Shown here piece after piece: positions 1-8,514 of a DNA stretch of 64,000 nucleotides (position 1 is its first letter; the number at the start of each line of letters is the position of its first letter). This stretch comes from Fodinibius sp. Rm-B-1B1-1 (lineage in GTDB: Bacteria > Bacteroidota > Rhodothermia > Balneolales > Balneolaceae): positions 620,001 to 684,000 of the forward strand of contig NZ_JBCFYD010000001.1 of NCBI RefSeq assembly GCF_038594945.1, in the 5' to 3' direction. A program made the translations under genes and the position numbers. The notes under the pieces are model-generated. The model made no database searches. It was not told where the DNA came from and saw nothing but the letters and a program-made list of their open reading frames with translations.

Positions 1-19
1 TTCTCTCCAGACATTCTTC

Positions 20-307
20 TTACCTCAACACATCCTGCAACGATTTATCCCGCTCAATAACGGCTTTGGCAAAAGGGCAAAGGGGAATTACTTTCAGCTC
101 ATTGTCTCGAGCATAATTAATAGCATACTCCACCAATTCTTTCCCGACTCCTTCTCCCTTTAGTGAATCAGAAACCTCGGTATGATCAATAATAATTTGC
201 GTATCACCAGCTTTAGAGTACGTAATTTCTGCCTGCACTTTCCCATCATGTTCAATAAAAAACTTGCCTTTGGATTCTCCGGAAGTATGCTGAATATTCA
301 TTTTCAT
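20..307 (-). CDS. Small GNAT acetyltransferase, YjdJ/NATD1 type
   Basis: A 95-residue single-domain protein of the short GCN5-related N-acetyltransferase family (Pfam GNAT subfamily typified by YjdJ and human NATD1). The acetyl-CoA phosphate-binding segment is visible as KGEGVGKELVEYA around residues 50-62, followed by the usual C-terminal IPLCPFA stretch. Such proteins probably acetylate a small molecule or protein amine; the substrate is unknown. It is encoded alone and divergently from the oxidoreductase gene that begins at 499. The start is the first ATG; a second Met lies two codons in. The family call is firm and the function is open. Confidence 0.8.
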   Translation of the reverse strand: MKMNIQHTSGESKGKFFIEHDGKVQAEITYSKAGDTQIIIDHTEVSDSLKGEGVGKELVEYAINYARDNELKVIPLCPFAKAVIERDKSLQDVLR

Positions 308-498
308 CGGGCTTAATATTTACCAAAAAGTTTACGTACCAGATAGTAACCAACAATAGATTGAATTCACAATCAAACCTCTTTCAAGCAGATATTCTTG
401 ACATATATCAATCCTATTTTATGAGTTATATCAATGGTGATGGTCGCGCCAATCAGTACATTTAGCATAACAAATTTCGACAAGCAAAAACCATCACC

Positions 499-1053
499 AT
501 GCCAGTAACTAAACAATCCATCGGCTTTATCGGAGCCACCAGCAACATAGGTTTATCCCTTGCCCAAGGCGTAGCGCATGGAAATTACCGGTTATTACTT
601 TTTGGTCGTGATTCTGATGAAATCGAGCCCATAGCCAAAAAGATTCGAGGCAACACCCCAAATGCTGATATTGCCATTCTGGAATGTGCCCACGAATGTA
701 GCTGGGAAGCCGATGTTATTATACTCGACGTTTCAGATAATAAGCTTGACGAGGTACTACCTAACATTCGTGACGTAGCTACTCAAAAGATTGTCGTTCA
801 ATTATCCAGCAATCCCCGAAGGGAGATGGAGAACAGAACACATATCATAGAAAAAATTCACAGGGAACTGCCCCATTCTAAAATAATTCACCTTGGGCCA
901 ACCGAACTCCTTGACAGTATAAATGAGTCTAAAAAATCGGGTAGTCTTTTTATTTCCGGGGATGATAACGAAGCCGTACAGACCGTTTCAGAAATCATTG
1001 AAACAGCCGGTTTCCACCCCTTTGTTAAAAATAATATCAAAGAAGAAATCTAA
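499..1053 (+). CDS. NAD(P)-binding Rossmann protein, F420-reductase-like
   Basis: A 184-residue protein with an N-terminal dinucleotide-binding motif GFIGATSNIG (residues 9-18) and alternating beta/alpha segments typical of NADP-dependent reductases in the coenzyme F420-dependent oxidoreductase family. It lacks a recognisable separate catalytic domain, so it is close to a bare Rossmann fold. It is the first gene of a plus-strand group with an NmrA-type oxidoreductase 31 bp downstream and a YceI protein after that. The substrate is unknown. The fold is clear and the family assignment is moderate. Confidence 0.65.
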   Translation: MPVTKQSIGFIGATSNIGLSLAQGVAHGNYRLLLFGRDSDEIEPIAKKIRGNTPNADIAILECAHECSWEADVIILDVSDNKLDEVLPNIRDVATQKIVVQLSSNPRREMENRTHIIEKIHRELPHSKIIHLGPTELLDSINESKKSGSLFISGDDNEAVQTVSEIIETAGFHPFVKNNIKEEI

Positions 1054-1084
1054 CTACTATATAACTTATTAAAATCCATTTATT

Positions 1085-1939
1085 ATGATACTTGTAACCG
1101 GAGCTAACGGACATTTAGGTTCACAAACGATTGACTTTTTACTGGATAACAACCCCGATACCGACATTGCGGGACTTGTCCGCAGTGAAGAAAAGGGAGC
1201 AGAACTAAAAGAGAAGGGGGTTGAGCTGCGTATCGGTGACTATACCGATTATTCCTCCATATCCAAAGCCCTAAAAGGCGTTGATACGTTATTGCTTATA
1301 TCATCCAGCTCGATGGAAGGGCGCACCCAGCAACACAATAATGTGATTAAAGCAGCCAAAGAAGCCGGTGTATCACAGTTGTTTTACACCAGTATGGTGC
1401 AAGCTGACAAAAAATTAAGTCCCCTCGTGCTTGATCACGCTAAAACAGAAGAACAGATTAAAAAATCCGGCATCCCCTATAGTATTTTTCGACATACCTT
1501 TTATACGGAATTTCTTCCCCTGTTTTTGGGTAATGCCATGGAAACCGGGCAGTGGTTTTTTCCATCCGACGGAGAAAAAATCAACCTGGCTTATCGCAGC
1601 GAAATGGCAGAAGCATTAGCTAATGGACTCGTAGATCCCCAAAAACACAAAGATAAGATTTACGAAATCACTTCCGCCAAAGCGTATTCGCTTGATGAAC
1701 TTGCGGATATGCTGAGCGAAGCATCCGGCCAAGAAATTACCTATACCGATATTTCGATTTCGGAGTTTGAACAAAATCTGGAGAAAGCCGGCCTACCTGA
1801 AGAACAAATTGCTATGAGCGTAGTGACGGCAACGACTTTTGTGAACGGTGGACTCAATTTCACTTTTGATGACATGAAGCAACTGCTGGGACGAACGCCT
1901 ACCGGGGTTGACCAATTTATTGAAGACTTTACCAACTAA
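1085..1939 (+). CDS. NmrA/SDR-type NAD(P)H:quinone oxidoreductase (QorB-like)
   Basis: 284 residues of the atypical short-chain dehydrogenase type that includes NmrA and E. coli QorB (YtfG). The N-terminus carries the nucleotide motif ILVTGANGHLGSQTIDFLL (residues 2-20). The phrases TLLLISSSS and FYTSMVQAD, plus the segment around IPYSIFRHTFYTEFLP, match the QorB-like family. It probably reduces quinones or similar electrophiles with NAD(P)H in the cytoplasm. It sits between the Rossmann protein (31 bp upstream) and a YceI protein (18 bp downstream), so the three are likely co-transcribed in a redox/detoxification unit. Confidence 0.75.
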   Translation: MILVTGANGHLGSQTIDFLLDNNPDTDIAGLVRSEEKGAELKEKGVELRIGDYTDYSSISKALKGVDTLLLISSSSMEGRTQQHNNVIKAAKEAGVSQLFYTSMVQADKKLSPLVLDHAKTEEQIKKSGIPYSIFRHTFYTEFLPLFLGNAMETGQWFFPSDGEKINLAYRSEMAEALANGLVDPQKHKDKIYEITSAKAYSLDELADMLSEASGQEITYTDISISEFEQNLEKAGLPEEQIAMSVVTATTFVNGGLNFTFDDMKQLLGRTPTGVDQFIEDFTN

Positions 1940-1957
1940 TCATAACTCACGATTAAC

Positions 1958-2551
1958 ATGAATACCAAACAGATGAAAAAACTAATACTTTCATTATCTA
2001 TTATTCTTTTGCCCCTCAGCATTTTTGCCCAGGATACCTGGGTTGAAGATCCGGCGCACTCCAAGCTCGGCTTTACCGTTACCCACCTGGGTATTGCTGA
2101 CGTGCCCGGCCATTTTGGGGATTACGATGTCACTATTAAAGCATCGGAAGAGGATTTCAGCGATGCAGAGGTTGAACTAACCGTACAAACCACTTCGATT
2201 GAAACACGTGTTCAAAAGCGCAACAATCACCTCCGGAGTGCCGACTTTTTCAATGTGGAAAAGTATCCTGCCATGACGTTTAAAAGCACGGATATCAAAA
2301 AAGTTGCAGATGGTAAATACGAACTTACCGGCAACTTGAGTCTACACGGAGCTACCAACGAAGTTACGGTAACAATGGTGCATCGCGGTACTATTGCCAA
2401 CGAAATGACGGACGGTAATCCCAAAGCCGGCATACAAATTACAGGTACTATTGATCGGTCTGAATTTGATCTTGGTAACGGATTTCCCCCGCCCATGATC
2501 AGCAATGACGTACGTATTAAAGCTGACGGTGAGTTTATCCAAAAGAACTAA
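1958..2551 (+). CDS. YceI-family periplasmic lipocalin-like protein
   Basis: 197 residues with a Sec signal peptide (hydrophobic run after KK, probable cleavage after IFA at residue 24) and a YceI domain. Visible landmarks are the start WVEDPAHSKLGFTVTHLGI, the middle RNNHLRSADFFNVEKYP and the end of the barrel DVRIKADGEF. YceI proteins form an extended lipocalin-like barrel that binds isoprenoids or other long amphiphiles in the periplasm. Met6 (codon at 1973) gives a more typical signal peptide and may be the true start. A 10-bp hairpin follows the stop. The small-molecule ligand cannot be read from the sequence. Confidence 0.88.
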   Translation: MNTKQMKKLILSLSIILLPLSIFAQDTWVEDPAHSKLGFTVTHLGIADVPGHFGDYDVTIKASEEDFSDAEVELTVQTTSIETRVQKRNNHLRSADFFNVEKYPAMTFKSTDIKKVADGKYELTGNLSLHGATNEVTVTMVHRGTIANEMTDGNPKAGIQITGTIDRSEFDLGNGFPPPMISNDVRIKADGEFIQKN

Positions 2552-2569
2552 CCTCTTTTGGTGATGCAT

Positions 2570-2593
2570 GAGATCCCGACTTTTCGGGATCTC
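2570..2593. terminator. Hairpin after the yceI-like gene
   Basis: A perfect 10-bp stem, GAGATCCCGA (2570-2579) pairing with TCGGGATCTC (2584-2593) around a 4-nt loop CTTT. It lies 18 bp past the yceI-like stop codon. No T-run follows on either strand, so it may stabilise a 3' end or be a small dispersed hairpin rather than a classical intrinsic terminator. Confidence 0.5.
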
Positions 2594-2701
2594 GTAGATT
2601 ATCAACAAATATTGCGCACCTTCAAAAAATGGCTATCAGAACGGATTACCACTACTAAAGATGCTGAAACAAGTTTAGCTTGACACTGAATCTAAAATAT
2701 T

Positions 2702-3196
2702 ATGAGTAACGATTATACTACGCCGGCCGAGACACGCATCGGACACGTGCATTTAAAAGTTTCTGATTTGGATAGGGCATTGGGATTTTACCGTGATCTG
2801 CTTGGCTTTGAACTTACTACCATGTATGGCGAAAATGCTGCCTTTCTTTCGGCCGGTGGATACCACCATCACATTGGCTTAAATACCTGGCACAGCAAAG
2901 GGGGATCGCCTGCTCCCAAAAGCAGTCCGGGATTATACCATACCGCCATTCTCTATCCCACGCGGAAAGATTTGGCCGAAGCACTACAACGACTTATCGA
3001 TCACGAGTACCCCATCAACGGGGCCAGTGATCACGGCGTATCGGAGGCAATCTATCTGGATGACCCCGACGGTAATGGCGTTGAGCTTTATCGAGACCGC
3101 CCCAGAGAAGAGTGGGAGTTCGATGAGAATGGCTCGGTTAAAATGACAACAAAGCCCCTAAATCTGGATAACCTTTTACAAGAACTTAACAACTAA
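2702..3196 (+). CDS. VOC-family (glyoxalase/extradiol dioxygenase fold) protein
   Basis: 164 residues of the vicinal-oxygen-chelate superfamily. The opening IGHVHLKVSDLDRALGFYRD is the canonical first beta-alpha-beta unit with its metal-ligand His, and the later segments HHHIGLNTW and DPDGNGVELYRDRP supply the second half of the metal site. The layout resembles the N-terminal module of CatE-like catechol 2,3-dioxygenases, but only one VOC domain (two modules) is present, so a small lyase or resistance function is equally possible. It is transcribed in the same direction as the genes before and after it. The family is certain and the reaction is not. Confidence 0.8.
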   Translation: MSNDYTTPAETRIGHVHLKVSDLDRALGFYRDLLGFELTTMYGENAAFLSAGGYHHHIGLNTWHSKGGSPAPKSSPGLYHTAILYPTRKDLAEALQRLIDHEYPINGASDHGVSEAIYLDDPDGNGVELYRDRPREEWEFDENGSVKMTTKPLNLDNLLQELNN

Positions 3197-3241
3197 CAAC
3201 AATCACTAACCTTAACTAACGATTAGATTTATCTTTTCTTA

Positions 3242-3607
3242 ATGAAAAAACTGAACATACTTTATTGGATAACAACCGGAATTTTTAGTGCCATGATGCT
3301 TTTTAGCGGGATCATGTATTTTGTGAATCCCGATATGGCCCAAACTTTCGATCACCTCGGCTTTCCCGATTATTTTCGCATTGAGCTTGGAATTGCAAAA
3401 ATTGCAGGAGTAATCCTTCTGCTTATTCCCACTGCAAAACGACTTAAAGAATGGGTTTATGCCGGCTTTACCATCAACATGATTTCTGCGGCTATTGCTC
3501 ATGCCTCAACTGGCGATCCATTCTCCGCTATTCTTACCCCCATTGCCTTGTTTGGTGTATTGGCTGTTTCTTATGTAAGTCGATATAAGCTGAACCAAGT
3601 GAATTAG
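3242..3607 (+). CDS. DoxX-family membrane protein
   Basis: 121 residues with four predicted membrane helices and the DoxX-like pattern (first helix followed by SGIMYFVNPDMAQTFDHLGFPDYFRIELGIAKIAGVILLL). DoxX-like proteins are small integral membrane proteins, some linked to thiosulfate oxidation or to redox stress complexes. It is the last plus-strand gene before a strong bidirectional terminator and completes the run of redox-related small genes from 499. Specific function is unknown. Confidence 0.8.
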   Translation: MKKLNILYWITTGIFSAMMLFSGIMYFVNPDMAQTFDHLGFPDYFRIELGIAKIAGVILLLIPTAKRLKEWVYAGFTINMISAAIAHASTGDPFSAILTPIALFGVLAVSYVSRYKLNQVN

Positions 3608-3655
3608 CACTCTTATTTGTCAACATTGTTACCCCTCAAGGTAGCATGTGCAAAC

Positions 3656-3692
3656 AAAAAAGGCCGCCGGATAATCCGGTCGGCCTTTTTTA
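3656..3692. terminator. Bidirectional intrinsic terminator
   Basis: Arms AGGCCGCCGG (3661-3670) and CCGGTCGGCCT (3676-3686, one bulged T) enclose the loop ATAAT, with an A-run on the left and a T-run on the right. It sits between the convergent doxX-like gene and the oxidoreductase gene ending at 3715, and can serve both. Confidence 0.88.
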
Positions 3693-3714
3693 TTCTATCA
3701 AATCGCCACTTATT

Positions 3715-4677
3715 TTAGGGCGTAATTACTGTTTTTCCTCTGGAATGCAACGATTCAATTTCTTGCAGCGCACTATCCACCTCATTAAGATCAAAGGTTT
3801 TGGAAACCGGTACACTAATTTTGCCCTCATCAGTCAACTCTTGGATATGTTTCAACTGCTTGGCATTAGGCTCAACAAATACATACCGAAAGTCAATATC
3901 ATCAGGAATATCTGGATTTCGGTTGGTAATCGATATTAACTGTCCGCCACTTTTTAGGCTCCCTATGGATTGTTTCAGTGAGTCACCGCGAGAACAGTGA
4001 AAAATAAAGTCAATGCCATCAGGTGCAATCTCATTAACCACCTCACCAACATCACCGGCACTGTAATCAATAGTCTTGTCGGCACCAAGCTGTTTCATGT
4101 AATCCTGATTATCTTCACCTGCTACACCAATAACCGTCGCTCCAACCGTCTTAGCCAGCTGAATACCCATCGTACCAACACCACCTGATCCACCTAAGAT
4201 CAGCAGGGTATCATTTTCTTGAAGGTTTCCAAACTGGAACAAAGACTGATACGCCGTTAATCCCACTAATGGAATCCCTCCAGACGCTTCCATTGAAACC
4301 TGTTGGGGGCGTTCCGCAAGATAACTTTCCGGAATAGCCACATACTCAGCAAACGTTCCGTGTTGAACAGTAGGCCGTCGCGCATAAGCATACACTTCAT
4401 CGCCTTCCTCAAAACGTCGCGCGGCATAGCTACATTCTTCGACAACACCGGCCATATCCCAACCGGGAATAGCAGGAAATTGGGCAGGAATTACTTCATT
4501 CAACATACCACGAGCAACAGCTGCATCCACCGGATTGACCCCGGCTGCCTCCACCCGAACGAGTACTTCTCCTTCTCCCGGCTCGGGTGTTTTTAGCGTT
4601 CCCGTTTGAATATTATCCAGTTCTCCAAATTCTTCAAAATATGATGCGTTCATTAATAACCTCGAAATACTTTTCAT
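3715..4677 (-). CDS. NADPH-dependent MDR oxidoreductase (quinone reductase-like)
   Basis: 320 residues of the medium-chain dehydrogenase/reductase superfamily without catalytic zinc. The N-terminal GroES-like domain shows GEVLVRVEAAGVNPVDAAVARG, and the Rossmann domain carries the nucleotide motif LGGSGGVGTMGIQLAK. This matches quinone oxidoreductase-like, zinc-independent enzymes that reduce quinones or enones with NADPH. Most homologues begin with a segment like MNASYFEEFG, so Met9 (ATG at 4651-4653) is a more likely start than the first ATG. It is convergent with the DoxX gene. Confidence 0.82.
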   Translation of the reverse strand: MKSISRLLMNASYFEEFGELDNIQTGTLKTPEPGEGEVLVRVEAAGVNPVDAAVARGMLNEVIPAQFPAIPGWDMAGVVEECSYAARRFEEGDEVYAYARRPTVQHGTFAEYVAIPESYLAERPQQVSMEASGGIPLVGLTAYQSLFQFGNLQENDTLLILGGSGGVGTMGIQLAKTVGATVIGVAGEDNQDYMKQLGADKTIDYSAGDVGEVVNEIAPDGIDFIFHCSRGDSLKQSIGSLKSGGQLISITNRNPDIPDDIDFRYVFVEPNAKQLKHIQELTDEGKISVPVSKTFDLNEVDSALQEIESLHSRGKTVITP

Positions 4678-4774
4678 TTTGTATTAAGGCTATTAAAACG
4701 TCTATTTCTGGAAACGCGTTTCAACAAAAGCGGAGATGATTATATCACTTAGTATTCGTACTTGCCGAAACCTC

Positions 4775-5986
4775 CTATGCCGTCTTGCTATACTCTGCAT
4801 GTTGACTAAAGGTAATCGTAAAAGTTGTTCCCTCTCCATCTGATTCAAATCCGTAATCTCCGTTAAGCTGAGTACTTAAGGTTTTAATCAACCGCATTCC
4901 CAACGAATTTTTCTTTTCATCAACATCCTCTGGTAGTCCTTTCCCATTATCCTTAACCACTAATTCTACCTTGTCACCCAATCTCTCCAAGCCGATAGTA
5001 ATCGTTCCCGGCTGCTGATCTTCAAAAGCATACTTTAGTGCATTGGTAACCAGTTCATTTACAATGAGCGAACAGGGTAGAGTGCGCTCAAAATCCATAT
5101 ATATTTCATCACAATGTGTTTTCAGCTCAATCTGACCATTTGGCCGCATTGTTTCAATTAAATCTTCGGCAAGTTTTTCCAGATTTTCTCCTAATGCTAT
5201 ATTGCCAAAATTATCCGACTGATACAGATGCTGATGAATCCCTGCAATAGTTTTAATGCGTGTTGCACTGTCCTGCAATTTTTCGGTCACAACCGGATCA
5301 TCTTCTTGAAGCCACTGCAACTGTAACATACCCGCTACCACAGCAAGATTGTTTTTTACCCGGTGGTGAATCTCATCCAAAATAACCTGATTCGACTCCA
5401 GCATTTCTTCGATCTCCTGCTTTTCAATTTCGTGCTCTGTTATATTTTGATTCGTTCCAATGGTAAGAACTGGCTGTCCCTCTTCCTGGATATGAACAGC
5501 ATGAGCCTCAACAAACTTTATCTTTCCATCAGGAAAAAGAAGCCGGTATGTAGTGTGGTATTCGGAATTATTTTCCAGCGACTGCTGAAACTTCTTTCGT
5601 ACTTTATCACGGTCTTCGGGATGAATACGTTCGGTAAAGATAGCATCAGATGGAACAATTTCGTCGGGTTCATATCCCCATATTCGAAATGTTTCATCTG
5701 ACCATATCAGCTCATTATTCTTCATATCATGCTCCCAAAGTCCGATATCAGCAAACTTTTGCGATAGATCAGTCCATGTTTGTAATTTATTGAAAGCACT
5801 TTTTGTGGTCTCAAGTTGTTCCACAAGCTCTTTTCGAACTTCTTCGGTCATTGGCTCATCGTTTTGCAAAGTCTGAATCGTATTGTCGAGCTTTTCCCCT
5901 ATTACTTGTTGTATCTTTCTCATTTTTCCTAAAGCAATTTTATTGTTGAATGGATTTTTCATTTGCGCACTATCAAATGCACACAA
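4775..5986 (-). CDS. Cytoplasmic PAS sensor kinase, HisKA_2 type
   Basis: 403 residues without membrane segments. After a coiled N-terminal region there is one PAS domain (about residues 76-190, with the PAC-like end LTIGTNQNITEHEIEKQEIE). A HisKA_2 dimerisation/phosphoacceptor helix follows (EIHHRVKNNLAVVAGMLQLQ, acceptor His near 207-208), then an HATPase_c domain (N-box NELVTNALKYAF, G-box DNGKGLPED). These kinases often answer to light, redox or general stress. No response regulator is adjacent. An alternative ATG at 5921-5923 (Met22) has AGGA a few bases upstream and may be the real start. It is divergent from lexA. Confidence 0.88.
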   Translation of the reverse strand: MCAFDSAQMKNPFNNKIALGKMRKIQQVIGEKLDNTIQTLQNDEPMTEEVRKELVEQLETTKSAFNKLQTWTDLSQKFADIGLWEHDMKNNELIWSDETFRIWGYEPDEIVPSDAIFTERIHPEDRDKVRKKFQQSLENNSEYHTTYRLLFPDGKIKFVEAHAVHIQEEGQPVLTIGTNQNITEHEIEKQEIEEMLESNQVILDEIHHRVKNNLAVVAGMLQLQWLQEDDPVVTEKLQDSATRIKTIAGIHQHLYQSDNFGNIALGENLEKLAEDLIETMRPNGQIELKTHCDEIYMDFERTLPCSLIVNELVTNALKYAFEDQQPGTITIGLERLGDKVELVVKDNGKGLPEDVDEKKNSLGMRLIKTLSTQLNGDYGFESDGEGTTFTITFSQHAEYSKTA

Positions 5987-6140
5987 ATTGTGAATTCCTT
6001 TTAACCACTTTCGTTACTACAACAAACATGCCAACAATTTATCCTCCCATATCTCTCGTTGATCACTCCACTAATGAACTGCTCTTTTTATCTCTGCCCA
6101 CCTTCTCTTCGTGGTTAACACCAAAACCTTAGCTATAAAA

Positions 6141-6176
6141 TTTATATATGTAATTTTATATGTAAATTATTATACT
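6141..6176 (+). promoter_or_regulatory. Tandem candidate LexA operator and -10 region of lexA
   Basis: The 9-mer TATATGTAA occurs twice, at 6145-6153 and 6157-6165, exactly 12 bp apart. Each copy lies in an imperfect palindrome (TTATATATGTAA and TTTATATGTAAA). A TATACT -10-like hexamer follows at 6171-6176, only 8 bp before the lexA ATG, so the transcript may be leaderless. The same core is found upstream of the Cho-like nuclease gene (19856-19865). The operator role is inference; the repeat is seen directly. Confidence 0.45.
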
Positions 6177-6184
6177 CTTGCCTT

Positions 6185-6832
6185 ATGAGATCACTGACTA
6201 AAAAACAGACACAACTTTGGGACTACATCATTGATCATATTAAAGATCATGACCAGTTCCCGACCTTTGCCAATATTCAAGACGAATTCGGATACGCCTC
6301 TCCCAATAGCGTAACCCAGCAGATTAACTCCCTGGTACAAAAAAATTATCTGCAGAAAGTGGATTGGGGTAAATATGTCATTCATCCCTCTAAACGCAAA
6401 CAAATACCGGGTATCGATCCCGGCATCCCTGTAAAAGGACGTATTGCAGCCGGGGGCATGCATCAAGCTATTAGCGAAAATCTCGGGCACCTTCCGGTCG
6501 AAATACATCCCGCCAAATCAGATCACTACTTTGCCCTTATCGTAGATGGCGACAGTATGATCGATGCCGATATCAGTGATGGTGACTACATTATTATCGA
6601 CCCACGTGAACCCCGGGACGGCGAAATTGGAGCTATCTTATACAATGGAGAAACCACCCTAAAAACCATCCGTAAGAAAAAAGACCGTATAGTTCTTCAG
6701 CCCGAAAATCCGGACTACGACCCCATTCATATTACTCCTGACGAATGGGAAGAGGTTCAGGTATTTGGTACCCTGGTGGGAAAGGCCTGGAAAAAGAATG
6801 GCAACTGGGGATTAATATTTCGAACGGGGTAA
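6185..6832 (+). CDS. lexA: LexA repressor / autoprotease
   Basis: 215 residues with an N-terminal winged-helix DNA-binding domain (about 1-70) and a C-terminal S24 peptidase domain. The self-cleavage site is the Ala89-Gly90 bond in GRIAAGG. The catalytic dyad is Ser124 (DGDSM) and Lys160 (TTLKTIR), all in canonical positions, so RecA-stimulated cleavage and SOS derepression are expected. The recognition helix region (SPNSVTQQINSLVQKN) differs from the E. coli type, in line with a non-canonical operator. The start ATG sits directly after a -10-like element. It ends 7 bp from the convergent GbsR-like gene. Confidence 0.93.
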   Translation: MRSLTKKQTQLWDYIIDHIKDHDQFPTFANIQDEFGYASPNSVTQQINSLVQKNYLQKVDWGKYVIHPSKRKQIPGIDPGIPVKGRIAAGGMHQAISENLGHLPVEIHPAKSDHYFALIVDGDSMIDADISDGDYIIIDPREPRDGEIGAILYNGETTLKTIRKKKDRIVLQPENPDYDPIHITPDEWEEVQVFGTLVGKAWKKNGNWGLIFRTG

Positions 6833-6839
6833 AGCGGGC

Positions 6840-7325
6840 TTAGCCTTCACAACTCTTTTTGTACGCCTCTATGGATTCGGGAAAATGATCGGTAACAAAC
6901 TCATAAAAGTCGTGCATCTCACTTAACCGGCCAACATCGTCCTCTCCCTCAGCTTTCAGTAGTTCAATATATTTTGCTGAAATATTGCGCAATTCACTCA
7001 TAATCTCAATCTGTCGTTCCATCACCTTGCACCAGGCATGATCAACCAGCTTAAAATAGGTCTGCCGTTCGCCCGGCATCCGAACCTTTTCAATAAATCC
7101 AGCCTGCAAAAGCAATCGTGTCATATTACTGATAGAAGCCTTACTTACATTCAAGTGTTCTACCAAGTCATTGAATGATTGCGCCTCAGGCTTACAAACA
7201 TGCAGCCAAGCCAAAATTTGTCCGCTGATACGAGAATGCCCTTGCTCCTCAAAAATAAGGCTCGCTTCATCTACAAACGCTTTCTTTTCCTTGTACAATT
7301 TGTCATCCAATTCTAATTCTGCCAT
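6840..7325 (-). CDS. GbsR/MarR-family transcriptional regulator (operon 3' gene)
   Basis: 161 residues with a MarR-like winged helix: ISGQILAWLHVCKPEAQSFNDLVEHLNVSKASISNMTRLLLQAGFIEKV is the helix-turn-helix plus wing, and a C-terminal helical dimerisation tail follows. This matches the GbsR branch, which regulates transport, osmolyte or efflux functions in other bacteria. It is the last gene of the minus-strand operon that starts at 14205, 22 bp after the metallophosphoesterase gene, so it probably regulates that operon. The ligand is unknown. A second, longer GbsR-like protein is encoded at 60263. Confidence 0.8.
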   Translation of the reverse strand: MAELELDDKLYKEKKAFVDEASLIFEEQGHSRISGQILAWLHVCKPEAQSFNDLVEHLNVSKASISNMTRLLLQAGFIEKVRMPGERQTYFKLVDHAWCKVMERQIEIMSELRNISAKYIELLKAEGEDDVGRLSEMHDFYEFVTDHFPESIEAYKKSCEG

Positions 7326-7347
7326 TACCCTAACCTCGAAATTTATA

Positions 7348-8502
7348 TTATTTAGCTACTGGAATATTCTTCGGCTGAACACTCACTTGTTGTTCAAAAA
7401 GCCGATTACCCTTTTCATTCCAAAATTCTACCCAAATACTGTTTTTATAATAATGCAATACCCCAAAACCTTTTTGCTGGATACCAAAGTTGGGAGACTC
7501 CGGTGTTCGTACATAACTGCTAACCGATGCTGATCCACTGACGATATAATATTGGTTACGTCGCTTATCCCCAAAAGTAATATATTGCAGGTTGTGATCA
7601 TGTCCTGAGGCATAAATGAGGGGATCTCGCTCCATAAAAACGGACGCTAATTGCGCTTTAAATTTACCATAATTCCCTGAGCTAATATCCTGTGCCGTAC
7701 CTACAAGATTGCGATACAATACATATAGGGATCCTCCTACTGGTGGAACTAAATGTGTTTTTAGCGGAAATTTACCGCCATTCGTTCCATTCGAGTATAT
7801 TGGATGATGCCCTGCTACCAGCACCTGATCAACCTCCTCATCCGTCACTGCTGCACGCAATTTTTGGATCGCCTGCTTGCTCGATGCCTCAAAAGCACTA
7901 TCGGTTTCAGCGCCCGGTTTTTTATGGGGATGCAACCACCACTGCGTATCCAACACAACAATAGATAAGTTCAACTTTTCGTTACCCGCTTTTACCACGG
8001 CCGGACCTGGTTGCCCATTATCCGGGAGAAACACATTACCTCGATTTAGTGACTCTTCTACAAAACGTTCTTGTCGTTGAAGATATTCCAAGCCCTCTCG
8101 GCTGCTTGATTTCCAGTCGTGATTTCCGGCCAAAAACACAACTTGTCCCGCATAATTTTCTACCGTTTTAAACTGTGCCTGCAAAAACATTTCCGATTCT
8201 GTCCGTCTCCGGTGACCTTCTGGTGGCAAACCATGTGGATACACGTTGTCCCCTAAAAAGATTACCGCACTCTGTTCGCCCGCTTCTTGAAGCTGCTCGC
8301 GCAGAATAGCTAAACTTGGTTCGAGCGGATCGAGTGAAGAATCACCCGCATCCCCTACTAAGAACACAGAATATATTCGTTCACTTTCATCAGGCTGTCT
8401 ACTTTGCTCTACTACAGGCACTTCATCCACCGATGGAGGCTTTGTGGAAACACATCCACCAACAAAAGCCATAACTATAAATATGGATAATAATTTCTTC
8501 AT
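7348..8502 (-). CDS. Lipoprotein metallophosphoesterase (purple acid phosphatase-like)
   Basis: 384 residues with a lipoprotein signal (lipobox VGGC, Cys17) and a calcineurin-like phosphoesterase domain. The metal-site motifs appear in order: FLVGDAGD, FLGDNVYPHG, FLAGNHDWKSS, VAGHHPIYSNG and SGHDHNLQY. It should therefore be a di-metal phosphatase or phosphodiesterase facing the periplasm or cell surface. It is preceded, with a 12-bp gap, by a lipoprotein that looks like an atypical kinase, so dephosphorylation of that kinase's product is one attractive role. Nucleotide or phosphate-ester hydrolysis is the simpler alternative. Confidence 0.85.
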   Translation of the reverse strand: MKKLLSIFIVMAFVGGCVSTKPPSVDEVPVVEQSRQPDESERIYSVFLVGDAGDSSLDPLEPSLAILREQLQEAGEQSAVIFLGDNVYPHGLPPEGHRRRTESEMFLQAQFKTVENYAGQVVFLAGNHDWKSSSREGLEYLQRQERFVEESLNRGNVFLPDNGQPGPAVVKAGNEKLNLSIVVLDTQWWLHPHKKPGAETDSAFEASSKQAIQKLRAAVTDEEVDQVLVAGHHPIYSNGTNGGKFPLKTHLVPPVGGSLYVLYRNLVGTAQDISSGNYGKFKAQLASVFMERDPLIYASGHDHNLQYITFGDKRRNQYYIVSGSASVSSYVRTPESPNFGIQQKGFGVLHYYKNSIWVEFWNEKGNRLFEQQVSVQPKNIPVAK

Positions 8503-8514
8503 TGTTTTGATTTC

